The translations under genes and the position numbers were made by a program. A stretch of DNA of 22,715 nt, taken from contig PKWQ01000143.1 in NCBI GenBank assembly GCA_003133265.1, positions 1 to 22,715 on the forward strand, given 5' to 3'. Positions 1 through 7,778 of this stretch are shown here, in pieces (the stretch's first letter is position 1; each line of letters begins with the position of its first letter). Origin of the DNA: Acetobacteraceae bacterium (GTDB lineage: Bacteria; Pseudomonadota; Alphaproteobacteria; Acetobacterales; Acetobacteraceae). Below the pieces are notes generated by a model. The model saw only the letters and a list, made by a program, of their open reading frames with translations. It searched no databases and was not told where the DNA came from.

Positions 1-179
1 GCGGTCTTCGGCGGAGGGTTACCTTCCGCGCGACGGGGATCACGGCCTATCTTCCCAACGGCGTCACGCTCGAACATGCCCAGGCCATGGCCGCGCATGA
101 AAGCCCGCGTACGACCAAGCTATATGATCGGAACAAGGAAAAGCTGACGCAGGACGAGGTGGAGAGGATCAGGTTGTGA
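1..179 (+). CDS. Tyrosine recombinase/integrase, C-terminal end (partial)
   Basis: The open frame enters from the left edge and ends at TGA 177-179. The roughly 58 visible residues match the end of a phage-type tyrosine recombinase catalytic domain. There is an F-R-A-T-G-I-T stretch, a helix with L-E-H-A-Q, and then H-E-S-P-R-T-T-K-L-Y-D-R. The final Tyr is the expected nucleophile and the His of H-E-S is one of the active-site residues. This fits an enzyme that integrates and excises the island, whose other end is the tRNA-Leu fragment at 21702-21759. The last bases overlap the start of the next gene (GTGA). The N-terminal part, including the catalytic Arg-Lys region, is outside the window, so activity cannot be judged. 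Confidence 0.85.
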   Translation, partial: GLRRRVTFRATGITAYLPNGVTLEHAQAMAAHESPRTTKLYDRNKEKLTQDEVERIRL

Positions 180-1069
180 GGGGATTCGTGACGAACAAAG
201 AAGCCATGCTCCACGACGAGGTCGCGGCGCTCAAACCGAAGGTCATCGACCGCTTTTCCCGCTGGGCGGTCGAAGGTGCGCAGTGCGCGTTGGCGGACAG
301 CGAGAATCCGCTGCGCCTCAACTTCTTTTCTACAGCCATGCGCATTCTGTTTGAGCACATCATGGATGCGTTGTCGCCAGAGGATCAGGTCGTCGCCGCA
401 CCTTGGTTCAAGCCAGACCGGAGCAATGGCAAACCAACACGCTGGCAGCGCACGATATTTGCTGTTCAGGGGGGCCTTTCCGAAACCTTTGTGAGAGACG
501 AGCTGAAAGTCGATTTGCCCCCTCTTCGTCAACGCCTGCTGGAATCGGTCGATGAGTTGAGTAAGCACGTCCACGGCCGTCAGCACACGATCATCCAGGA
601 CCGAGGCGAGCAGGACGCGGTTGTCAGAAGGACCGTCGCGGCTATGAGTGCCTTTCTTGATACCTTGCATGAATGCCGCGAAGCCGTCCTTACGCCGATA
701 GCCGAGGCCCTGGATGATGCCGCGATCGATGCGTTGTTGGGCGAGACGTTGCAGGAAGTCGACGAACTTGCCTCGCACTATTCCTTGGACGACATCGATG
801 TCGAACGTGTCGCTGTGCACAAGATTGGGTTTGATACCATCACCTATCGGGTCACCGGTTCGGTCGAGGTGACCCTGCAATGGGGGTCAAACTCGGATGT
901 TCGACGGGGCGATGGCGCGGAGCTGGGCCAGTCATTCCCGTTTTGGTGCGAATTCGAGTTGCCTCTTGAGGATCTGTGGGACCTTGGTCTCGCAGATCCG
1001 ACATACGGTGTAGATACCTCAGAGTGGGTGGATGCGATGAAGCCGGACGAAGACGATGAGAGGCTCTAA
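176..1069 (+). CDS. Predicted pPIWI-associating-nuclease-like protein
   Basis: A 297-aa protein starting at GTG 176, which overlaps the integrase stop (GTGA) and suggests translational coupling; GTG 188 and ATG 206 are alternatives. The N-terminal two thirds is helical and acidic. It includes D-A-L-S-P-E-D-Q-V near residue 65, P-T-R-W-Q-R-T-I-F near residue 87 and E-L-S-K-H-V-H near residue 126. The C-terminal third is beta-rich, with T-L-Q-W-G-S-N-S-D-V-R-R-G-D-G. From memory this layout resembles proteins annotated as predicted pPIWI-associating nucleases, which occur in defence islands. No catalytic motif can be assigned with certainty. It converges on the ABC-3C ATPase gene with only 32 bp between them. 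The gene is real; the family name is tentative. Confidence 0.6.
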   Translation: MRGFVTNKEAMLHDEVAALKPKVIDRFSRWAVEGAQCALADSENPLRLNFFSTAMRILFEHIMDALSPEDQVVAAPWFKPDRSNGKPTRWQRTIFAVQGGLSETFVRDELKVDLPPLRQRLLESVDELSKHVHGRQHTIIQDRGEQDAVVRRTVAAMSAFLDTLHECREAVLTPIAEALDDAAIDALLGETLQEVDELASHYSLDDIDVERVAVHKIGFDTITYRVTGSVEVTLQWGSNSDVRRGDGAELGQSFPFWCEFELPLEDLWDLGLADPTYGVDTSEWVDAMKPDEDDERL

Positions 1070-1101
1070 TCCGAGGCGGCATCGAGTTCCTCAAACGGAT
1101 A

Positions 1102-3048
1102 TTATATCAAAGGTGCCGTCGGGGCGGCCCCTTGTTGACCTCCGGGAAACTCCAAAACCGGCCGCAGCTTGGTATATTTGCGTCCGACCACATAAGGCGA
1201 GTCAGCGAGCTCCGGTGCAATCTTTGAGGTGGTGAAGATGATCTGCTTCGGAACCTTCGTGGCTTCGGATTCCTGGATCATCAGTCTCTGAAAATGCCAG
1301 GATCTTTCCTGTACCATTCCCTTGTCTTCTATGTTGTCAAACAGCATCCAGCGCGGGAGAAAAAACTCGGAGTCCTGCACGGAAGCCAAAAGCATCCCAA
1401 GATGAAAACTGTTTTTCATGACGACGAGCCCGCTCGCGCTTCCCGACCGGTTCTTGTCGTCATTGATAGCCATCCAGTCGCCAGAGAATTCAAAGGTCAC
1501 ATGTGCGATCGGTCCAAAATCGCTGTGTTCAGGCAGATCGTTTTCGAGCAGCCGCTTCGTATTGTCTGAGACGCGCGTATAGGCCTGCATCTTGCGGCGC
1601 GCTTGACCGGCGATGATTGCATCAACCACGCCCTTCAGTTTTGTCAGCTGGCTATTCAAATTCTCCTTCTCGCCGCTGAGGGCTGTGATCTGCTCGGCAA
1701 GGTCGAGACGCCGGTGCAATACCTCGATCTCGCTATCAAGGAATCCGACCTTACGGCTCAGCTCCGCAATAGCACCCTCTCTCCCAGACGGTGCGCCGCC
1801 GCGGGCGATCTGACTGGAAGTCGCAGCCTTTCGGACCCCCGACCGGGCTGTGCGAAGCCGGGCATTTAAATCCCTGAATTCAGTCTGCCGCTCTTCCTGG
1901 AGCGCAAGCGACTCCCGCAACTGCATCTCGATGTCGAGTCGCACTGCCAGAGCCTTTGAGTCATCGTGCTCCTCAACGGTCTCCGCGCCACACAGATGAC
2001 AGTGATGATCGTCCGATGCTTCCTTCGTGGGAGCAAAACATACAGGGCAGAATTCGAAGCGGACGTGGCCGAGAGACGAGAAGGTCACATGCGCATCGTT
2101 GAAGTCATCAAGAGATTTCTGAAGATGCACGAGGAATTGCTCCGCGTCCTCGATCTCATACCGCAAGGTCTCGATGCGGTCTTCAAGGTCAATCACGTGC
2201 TTGCGTGCCCTCGCGTACTCGCGCTGAATCTCTTTCCGGAGTTTGGTGGCCTCATCCATCTGCTGACTCGGGATCTCCTCCACGTTGAGCAGGACTTTCA
2301 GATCAGCAAGCAGCCGTTCGCGATCACTCGAAAGCTTTGCGATCGCCGCTTGAATGTGCTCCGAAAGAATTTGATCGCCGTAGCTTGCAGCGACAGACAT
2401 CAGATTGCGCAGTCGCGCTGACACTTCGTCATGATTACGGCTCAGTTCACGAATACGAATCTGGGAATCGTACAGGTCATAACCTCCGATCCCGCACATT
2501 AGATCGCCGACGGCCTGCCGGGTTTGCCACGTGTCAAAATTCTCCGCACGGAAAATCCGCTGCACCGGGGTCATCTGGTCCACATACAGAAGGCGGAGCA
2601 CTTGGTGCATGGTGATGTTGCTGCTTCCATCACTGATCGCTTCGGGGACCCCGATCGCGCGGAAGAGAAGCTGGCTGAAGCTCATTCCCGCATCAGGTCG
2701 CCTGTAAGGCAGAGTCTGCCAGCCGACCGGTCCGCTCGAAAGGGCCTTGTCCAGGGGCTCGAATATAATCTGCATCGGCCGGCCACCATCGGGTGAAACG
2801 TCTCGCCTGAGCGTCAGCACAGACTCCTGAGCTTTAATCTCAAGCAACACATAATCAGCGAGGGCCGCATGCCGTTTCCACTCCCGGAGATCACCGCCGA
2901 GGCCGAAGAAGATGAAGTCGGCGAGTGTACTTTTTCCCGAGCCGTTGTCACCATGGATGATATTCACACCGTTATGGAATTGTTCGTCGTAGAGACGGTG
3001 CGTCCCCTTGACGACTATCATGCGATTGACGCTGAGGCTCGCCGTCAT
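1102..3048 (-). CDS. ABC-3C system SMC/Rad50-like ABC ATPase
   Basis: A 648-aa ATPase. The chosen ATG (3046-3048) overlaps the stop of the upstream gene as ATGA; an in-frame ATG at 3063 would add five residues. Walker A is G-D-N-G-S-G-K-S-T at about residues 33-41. A coiled-coil-like middle (about 195-320 and 365-480) brackets two Cys pairs, C-P-V-C near 334 and C-H-L-C near 350, resembling a zinc hook or ribbon. The C-terminal part has an S-G-S-A-S-G signature-like motif and a Walker B-like strand with L-F-D-N-I-E-D. This is the split-head layout of SMC/RecN/Rad50-type ATPases. Its position after an MC5-like gene and an effector with a fused C-terminal domain fits the ABC ATPase of predicted ABC three-component (ABC-3C) conflict systems, thought to sense or remodel foreign nucleoprotein and control the effector. 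Family assignment is by recall; the fold is clear. Confidence 0.82.
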   Translation of the reverse strand: MTASLSVNRMIVVKGTHRLYDEQFHNGVNIIHGDNGSGKSTLADFIFFGLGGDLREWKRHAALADYVLLEIKAQESVLTLRRDVSPDGGRPMQIIFEPLDKALSSGPVGWQTLPYRRPDAGMSFSQLLFRAIGVPEAISDGSSNITMHQVLRLLYVDQMTPVQRIFRAENFDTWQTRQAVGDLMCGIGGYDLYDSQIRIRELSRNHDEVSARLRNLMSVAASYGDQILSEHIQAAIAKLSSDRERLLADLKVLLNVEEIPSQQMDEATKLRKEIQREYARARKHVIDLEDRIETLRYEIEDAEQFLVHLQKSLDDFNDAHVTFSSLGHVRFEFCPVCFAPTKEASDDHHCHLCGAETVEEHDDSKALAVRLDIEMQLRESLALQEERQTEFRDLNARLRTARSGVRKAATSSQIARGGAPSGREGAIAELSRKVGFLDSEIEVLHRRLDLAEQITALSGEKENLNSQLTKLKGVVDAIIAGQARRKMQAYTRVSDNTKRLLENDLPEHSDFGPIAHVTFEFSGDWMAINDDKNRSGSASGLVVMKNSFHLGMLLASVQDSEFFLPRWMLFDNIEDKGMVQERSWHFQRLMIQESEATKVPKQIIFTTSKIAPELADSPYVVGRKYTKLRPVLEFPGGQQGAAPTAPLI

Positions 3049-3563
3049 GACAGCCGGTCCCATTTCGTCACCCCGGCTCGCCTGTACAAGCCGTCGCGCC
3101 CCGTGAGGGGAATCGAACTCAGGTCGCCAGTGAGGAACTCACAGAGGCCCGGCTCCTCTTTCTCTTTCGCATCCGCGCGGGCGCGAATGTCAGTCGGCAC
3201 CGCATCTACGTTGAGCACCGTGATCCCCGATCCCAATCGTTCGGGCATGAGAATCCCACGAGCGGCAAGCTGAGAGGCGGCGGCCGCCTGATAGAGGCGC
3301 AGATCCTGCGCCAGGACAGCTGGCCCGGGAAGCCGGATGAAAATTTCGGACTCCCGCGGGATATTCAGTGTCTGGAGCTTGTTCTTGACCGGCCGCGGCA
3401 TCGAAACGCCGTGCAGCAAGACGGGATACAAAAGAAACATATCGATGAGGCGCAGACGATCGAAGGCAAGACTCCCCTCTTTGTATCCGAGAAGCAGCCG
3501 GATCAGACGAAACGCGCAATGATAGGGGTCGCGCGACGCGTGCCAGATTCTAATCTTTGCCAT
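3045..3563 (-). CDS. ABC-3C middle component (MC5-like)
   Basis: A 172-aa protein. The frame is open further upstream, but ATG 3561-3563 is preferred because the family-like start M-A-K-I-R-I-W-H follows at once. This start lies 14 nt inside the end of the hydrolase gene. The N-terminal region carries D-P-Y-H-C-A-F-R-L-I-R-L-L and F-D-R-L-R-L-I-D-M-F-L-L-Y-P. From memory these are hallmarks of the ABC-3C middle component 5 family, winged-helix-like adaptors linking the ATPase to the effector. There are no catalytic motifs. The stop overlaps the ATPase start (ATGA), so the three genes are tightly coupled. Confidence 0.7.
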   Translation of the reverse strand: MAKIRIWHASRDPYHCAFRLIRLLLGYKEGSLAFDRLRLIDMFLLYPVLLHGVSMPRPVKNKLQTLNIPRESEIFIRLPGPAVLAQDLRLYQAAAASQLAARGILMPERLGSGITVLNVDAVPTDIRARADAKEKEEPGLCEFLTGDLSSIPLTGRDGLYRRAGVTKWDRLS

Positions 3564-4866
3564 TGTCCCACCGCAGGTGGCAGTTGCCGGCAAGGTAGTA
3601 GAGTGCCCCATCAACCGTTGATGCAGAAATCTGCGTTTCCTGCGCTCCATATGTCTTTAGCACCGGATCGACGACATCCTCCTGGATGATCTTATCAACG
3701 GCCGCGAGGGAACCACCTGAGGTGACTTCCCGGAGCACATGCCGATTAAACCGGGCTTCGATCTCAGCCATCATGCGTATGAAATGCGTCAGCGCTGATG
3801 GCTGGGCGATATGGCGTTGCAGCATCATGCTGAAACGCTCCTTCTTCCGTTCGCCGTCGCGAACCTGGTATTCCCTGCCCGCTGCCGTAAGCTTCTCCGC
3901 GAGAGAACGCCGATCGTCCGGCGCTACAGCGGTGAAATTCTGGTAATCAACAAGAATCTCCGGTTGAAGGCCGACGGGTTCGACAGCTCCCTCCCACCCG
4001 AAGCCATTCCCGGACACAATCTGACTGAGACCGGGGGGTACCGAGACGGGCGGCGCTACAGCCGTTGAAGGCGCTGAGATAGGGGTCAGCAAGACGACGG
4101 TTTCCCTCAGCAATGCGCTCATGCTCTGGTAGAGCTGTGCCTCGCGTGATAGTGGCTTGCACATCCCGATGTGATCAGATGGCAGCGCAATCGGCTCACA
4201 ACCATGTACATGGGGATTAGCCGTCACCTTATCGACGACCGTCAGCCCCTTCGTCTTATCCGTCTCGTAATACGCCCTGATCGTGACGGGGGTGTGGCCT
4301 GCCCAGTTCCTGAACCACTCGTTCAAATCGTCCAGTTGCTCCGCCCCATAGGCCAACTGCTTCACCGAGGTGCTCAGGACGAGGTTTAGTACGCTGCTTA
4401 TCGAGGAGGCAGCTTGCGCACCCTGGTGCGGTGTGCCGAGAAACACGACGCCCCGGACGCTGCTCAGGAATTGCTTATGGCCGGCCAACGCAGAGTCATG
4501 ACACCGCCGCAGCATCTGCTTGACGATCAGGCCTCCGAGGCTATGGGCAACGAAGATGACGTTAGGAGCGGAGACGGGGCGGCTCAGAAGGCTGTCCAGC
4601 AACATCGTTGCGCGATCAATGATCGTCGATCCACCCCCGACAAACACCTTTGCGAACAGGCTGGAGTCATAGCCAGCAGTGTAGAAATTGATGTCCGTAA
4701 AATCTGTCGCAAGCCACCCGGGCCAGAAGGACGCCTGGCTGTCGGCTTGCCAGGTCGAAAAACGGTCTCCGGTCAGGCCGTGGACAAAAACCACATCCAG
4801 GCGCGCGCCCGCCCGCGGTTGGGAATCCGCTTGAGGTCCGACAAATGTTGGTCCGGAGTCAGTCAC
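3550..4866 (-). CDS. ABC-3C effector: SERAC1-like alpha/beta-hydrolase fused to a C-terminal ABC-3C domain
   Basis: A 438-aa protein starting at GTG 4866. Residues about 22-260 form an alpha/beta-hydrolase of lipase/SERAC1 type. The oxyanion strand is V-F-V-H-G-L-T-G-D. The nucleophile elbow is A-H-S-L-G-G with Ser109. V-V-F-L-G-T-P-H-Q-G-A follows, and the likely catalytic His232 is in S-D-H-I-G-M. A proline-rich linker (about 262-280) leads to a helical C-terminal domain ending Y-Y-L-A-G-N-C-H-L-R-W-D, typical as I recall of the effector tail in ABC-3C systems. Inference: the hydrolase attacks a lipid or ester when released by the ATPase/MC pair. There is no signal peptide or membrane segment. 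It is the first gene of the three-gene set and starts 205 bp after hsdS. Confidence 0.78.
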   Translation of the reverse strand: MTDSGPTFVGPQADSQPRAGARLDVVFVHGLTGDRFSTWQADSQASFWPGWLATDFTDINFYTAGYDSSLFAKVFVGGGSTIIDRATMLLDSLLSRPVSAPNVIFVAHSLGGLIVKQMLRRCHDSALAGHKQFLSSVRGVVFLGTPHQGAQAASSISSVLNLVLSTSVKQLAYGAEQLDDLNEWFRNWAGHTPVTIRAYYETDKTKGLTVVDKVTANPHVHGCEPIALPSDHIGMCKPLSREAQLYQSMSALLRETVVLLTPISAPSTAVAPPVSVPPGLSQIVSGNGFGWEGAVEPVGLQPEILVDYQNFTAVAPDDRRSLAEKLTAAGREYQVRDGERKKERFSMMLQRHIAQPSALTHFIRMMAEIEARFNRHVLREVTSGGSLAAVDKIIQEDVVDPVLKTYGAQETQISASTVDGALYYLAGNCHLRWDNGKD

Positions 4867-5071
4867 GAAAATCTCGCCCTTCCAGCTACGCTTACAGAAC
4901 TGCCCAAGGATACCTCACAATGCAGCGCCTCGGCGCCCGCTGCGAACGCGGGTTGTTCCATAGCCGCCACAAGACGGTATAGTACATTGCCAGACGAGAC
5001 GAAAAGATCTTTCCGGCAAGGGTTCGCGATTAGCCCGCTGCCCGACGCGTGGCGGTGGGTTGCGCGTTGCA
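4867..5071 (-). other. Intergenic gap between hsdS and the ABC-3C genes
   Basis: This is the only sizeable gap (205 bp) in the minus-strand run from DUF6088 to the ATPase. I see no intrinsic terminator. A TACTATACC stretch on the minus strand could serve as a -10 region, but no good -35 is correctly spaced. Whether the ABC-3C genes have their own promoter or depend on read-through is undecided. Confidence 0.4.
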
Positions 5072-6306
5072 TCATTCGGCGGCTGCCTTGAGCTGTTTCG
5101 TGCTTTCCACGTCGAGGGCGATCAACTCACCGTTGAACGCCTTCACTAAGATCGCTTGATCAAGCCTATCCAAGAGCTCGCTGCCCCGCCCCACCTCCGC
5201 TCCGACATTATCGAGCCATCCGAAAACGAGCCCGATGCGTCGTATGATCTCTTGCTGCTCGGCAAGAGACGGAAGCATAAACGAGAAGGCCGCAAGCTTC
5301 TTCGCGTTGATGTTGGACTGGCTCACACCATCTGTCTTGACACGCCAGCAGTAAGCACGACCAGCGGGGCTATTAAGGCAATACGTCACATAAGCAGGGA
5401 GGGCTTCTTCGCCACATCGAACACGAATTAAGTAGCCGGCGTAGACCGCGTCCCGTTCGCCCTGATACAGAGCACTCTTGCCCACAAGCTCCGGGCTATT
5501 GGTACGATTGAACAGAACATCTCCCGCAATCAGACCGTATTTTTTTATTTCGCCCACATCCGATGTGTAGACCAGGCCAGACCAGTCGAGCTTCCCATTT
5601 TGGATGTTTCCCATTCGGAGCACGGGGACTTTGCCCGCCGAGGATGACTTGCTGGACGATCCATAGGATAGACTGGACGCCACAGAGTCCAGGGTAACGC
5701 GCTTGGGCACTGGTAGCCCTCGCGGTTCTCGCCACTCCTTAGTTAATTCCCCAGAACACCCGGATGCCAAGATCGCCTGTTTGCAGCGCTCGACCAGCTT
5801 GGGGATACGGTCAAGCTCACTTCGCGCGCTCTTTGAGCGACCAGCAAGGCCATCCAGCTTAGCGACAATGGCGAGTTGCTCATCTAAAGGGGGAAGCGGA
5901 ATTCGAACTTGCCGCATGCCCTCCTGGGTCAACTTCAATCGAGTTGATCCGCCAACGTAAGGCATCCAATCCTGGTTATTGAGTGCGTAGGTAAGGAAAC
6001 GGCGCAATATCGTGCGTTTGGGCGAGAGAATGTGCGCATGATTGTTGACCCAAACCTCCCTGTCACCTCATACGCTACGCCGCGTGAAGGGTTATCGAAG
6101 TACCCCCCGTCTTCGGCAAGTAGGACAAACTCGCCCTCAAACAGATAATCATCGACGGAGTCTACCTGCCCGTTCGCACCATAATAAGGATATGGCCCTT
6201 TGCGTGCTGCTCGTTGAGTGTGGTTAAGTGGGACGCGACGGCTGTCATGGAGCTCGACCACATCCATGAGAGGCGCATGATCCCATTTTGATAGAAAAGT
6301 GCTCAT
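5072..6306 (-). pseudogene. hsdS: Type I restriction specificity subunit HsdS, broken by a single frameshift
   Basis: The gene starts at ATG 6304-6306, overlapping the hsdM stop (ATGA). The first frame gives a normal target-recognition domain 1 (G-P-Y-P-Y-Y-G-A-N-G; V-L-L-A-E-D-G-G-Y) for about 83 residues and then loses homology. A different frame takes over at about 6055-6060 and reads W-V-N-N-H-A-H-I-L, as expected for HsdS. It continues through the central conserved region (I-P-L-P-P-L-D-E-Q), a second recognition domain (P-V-L-R-M-G-N-I; F-N-R-T-N-S) and the final conserved region (L-P-S-L-A-E-Q-Q-E-I), ending at 5072. Adding one base in the CCTCCC tract would restore about 411 aa. This is a real single-base deletion or a sequencing error. 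If real, the system has no normal S subunit, so neither DNA binding nor modification would be expected. Confidence 0.85.
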
Positions 6307-7778
6307 GGTACGGTTTCTGGCACGATCGCGAGTTCCTCACTGAGCGCCTCGACTTCTTCTAATGCGCTGCGCAGATGCCCCATGATGGCGACTGCGATAT
6401 CTTCCGGTTCCGTCATCTCGTCCTCCGGATCGCCGCTTGTGTCGCGAAGCCAAGCCAGATCGAGGTTGTCGTTGCGTGCTGTAATTTGTTCACGGGTAAA
6501 GAAGCGGAACCGTCCCTCTTCGCCTTCATCTTTGCGCGGTGACTTCCCAAACGGATTTTCACCGTGGGCCTGCTCGAAGGCGGCGAAATCAGCGAGCGTG
6601 AGCGGCCGGGTCTTCCCGAAGCTGTTCATATTGGCGCGGAGATCATAGACCCAGACGCCTTTGGTGTTGGCGCGATCCGTCTTGCCTCTGGTCAGGAAGA
6701 GGACATTCGTCTTGACGCCGATGGCATAGAAGATGCCAGTCGGGAGCCGCAGGATGGTGTGGATGTTGCAGAGTTCCATGGCCCAAGTACGCAGCCTTTG
6801 GCCAACACCATCGTCGAACAGGACGCCGTCCGGCACGACAATTGCGGCGCGCCCGCCGGGCTTCAGAGCGCGGACGATGTGCTCGACAAAGGCAAGCTGC
6901 TTGTTCGAGGTATCGGCCGTGATCGAGAAGTCGGACCTTGTTGGTCGCCCGCCGCCCTTCTTCGTGCCGAACGGCGGGTTTGTCAGGATGACGTCTGCTT
7001 TGCCGAGGCGCTCGCCATCGGGTGAAAGGGAGTCGCCGCTTTCGACCTGACTCTCAATGCCATGGAGCATCAAATTCATGAGGCAAAGGCGATGCGTGTC
7101 CTGCACAAGCTCGATGCCAACAAACGCGTTGTGGCGCTGGAAGAAGGCCTTTGCTTCGGTGAGTTTATAAAGATCGTCGGTCTTGTCCTTGATGTAGCGA
7201 TCGGCCGCGACGAGAAAGCCAGCAGTGCCAGCGGCCGGGTCCTGCACGACCTCGCCGGGCTGCGGCTTGACCAGGCGGACGATGCAATCGATGAGGGGGC
7301 GCGGTGTGAAGTACTGCCCTGCCCCGGACTTCTTTTCAGCAGCGTTCTTTTCCAACAGGCCTTCATAGAGGTTGCCGAGACCCTCTTCGCGCGCCGAGAA
7401 CCAGTCGAGTTTGTCAATCGCATCGGTGAGCGTCTTGAGGTTTGTTGGCTTGCGGAGTTTGGTTTGGGCATCGGTGAAGATGGCCAGGACAAGCTGGTCT
7501 TTGGTCTTGGCCGGGTTGCCGAGATCGAGCAGGAGCTGGCGATAATGCTCCAGCTGATCCAGCCCCTCGCGCCGCGCCAGACCTGCCCAGCGGTAGGCTT
7601 TCGGTAGCCGCTCCTCATGGCCGGTCTCCGCCAGCATTTTCACGAACAGAAGGAACGTCAGCTCGGTGACATACTCGCCGTAGGAAACCCCGTCGTCGCG
7701 CAGGACGTGGCACAGGCTCCACAGTTTTGCAACGATTGCGCGTGTTGTGCCGTTCCCGTTTGAACTGTTACCACTCAT
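6303..7778 (-). CDS. hsdM: Type I restriction-modification methyltransferase subunit HsdM
   Basis: A 491-aa N6-adenine methyltransferase subunit. ATG 7776-7778 shares one base with the hsdR stop (TGATG); a TTG one codon earlier is less likely. The N-terminal helical HsdM domain covers about residues 10-140. Next come G-Q-Y-F-T-P-R near 154, the SAM-binding motif I D-P-A-A-G-T-A-G-F-L near 180 and catalytic motif IV N-P-P-F near 267. The length is normal. With HsdS it should form the M2S methyltransferase that protects host DNA, and with HsdR the restriction complex. The gene appears intact, but its partner hsdS is frameshifted. Confidence 0.95.
   Translation of the reverse strand: MSGNSSNGNGTTRAIVAKLWSLCHVLRDDGVSYGEYVTELTFLLFVKMLAETGHEERLPKAYRWAGLARREGLDQLEHYRQLLLDLGNPAKTKDQLVLAIFTDAQTKLRKPTNLKTLTDAIDKLDWFSAREEGLGNLYEGLLEKNAAEKKSGAGQYFTPRPLIDCIVRLVKPQPGEVVQDPAAGTAGFLVAADRYIKDKTDDLYKLTEAKAFFQRHNAFVGIELVQDTHRLCLMNLMLHGIESQVESGDSLSPDGERLGKADVILTNPPFGTKKGGGRPTRSDFSITADTSNKQLAFVEHIVRALKPGGRAAIVVPDGVLFDDGVGQRLRTWAMELCNIHTILRLPTGIFYAIGVKTNVLFLTRGKTDRANTKGVWVYDLRANMNSFGKTRPLTLADFAAFEQAHGENPFGKSPRKDEGEEGRFRFFTREQITARNDNLDLAWLRDTSGDPEDEMTEPEDIAVAIMGHLRSALEEVEALSEELAIVPETVP

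Noticed and set aside
4414..5091. Plus-strand frame opposite the hydrolase gene
   Set aside because: The hydrolase on the other strand has a clear catalytic motif and neighbours; this frame has none.
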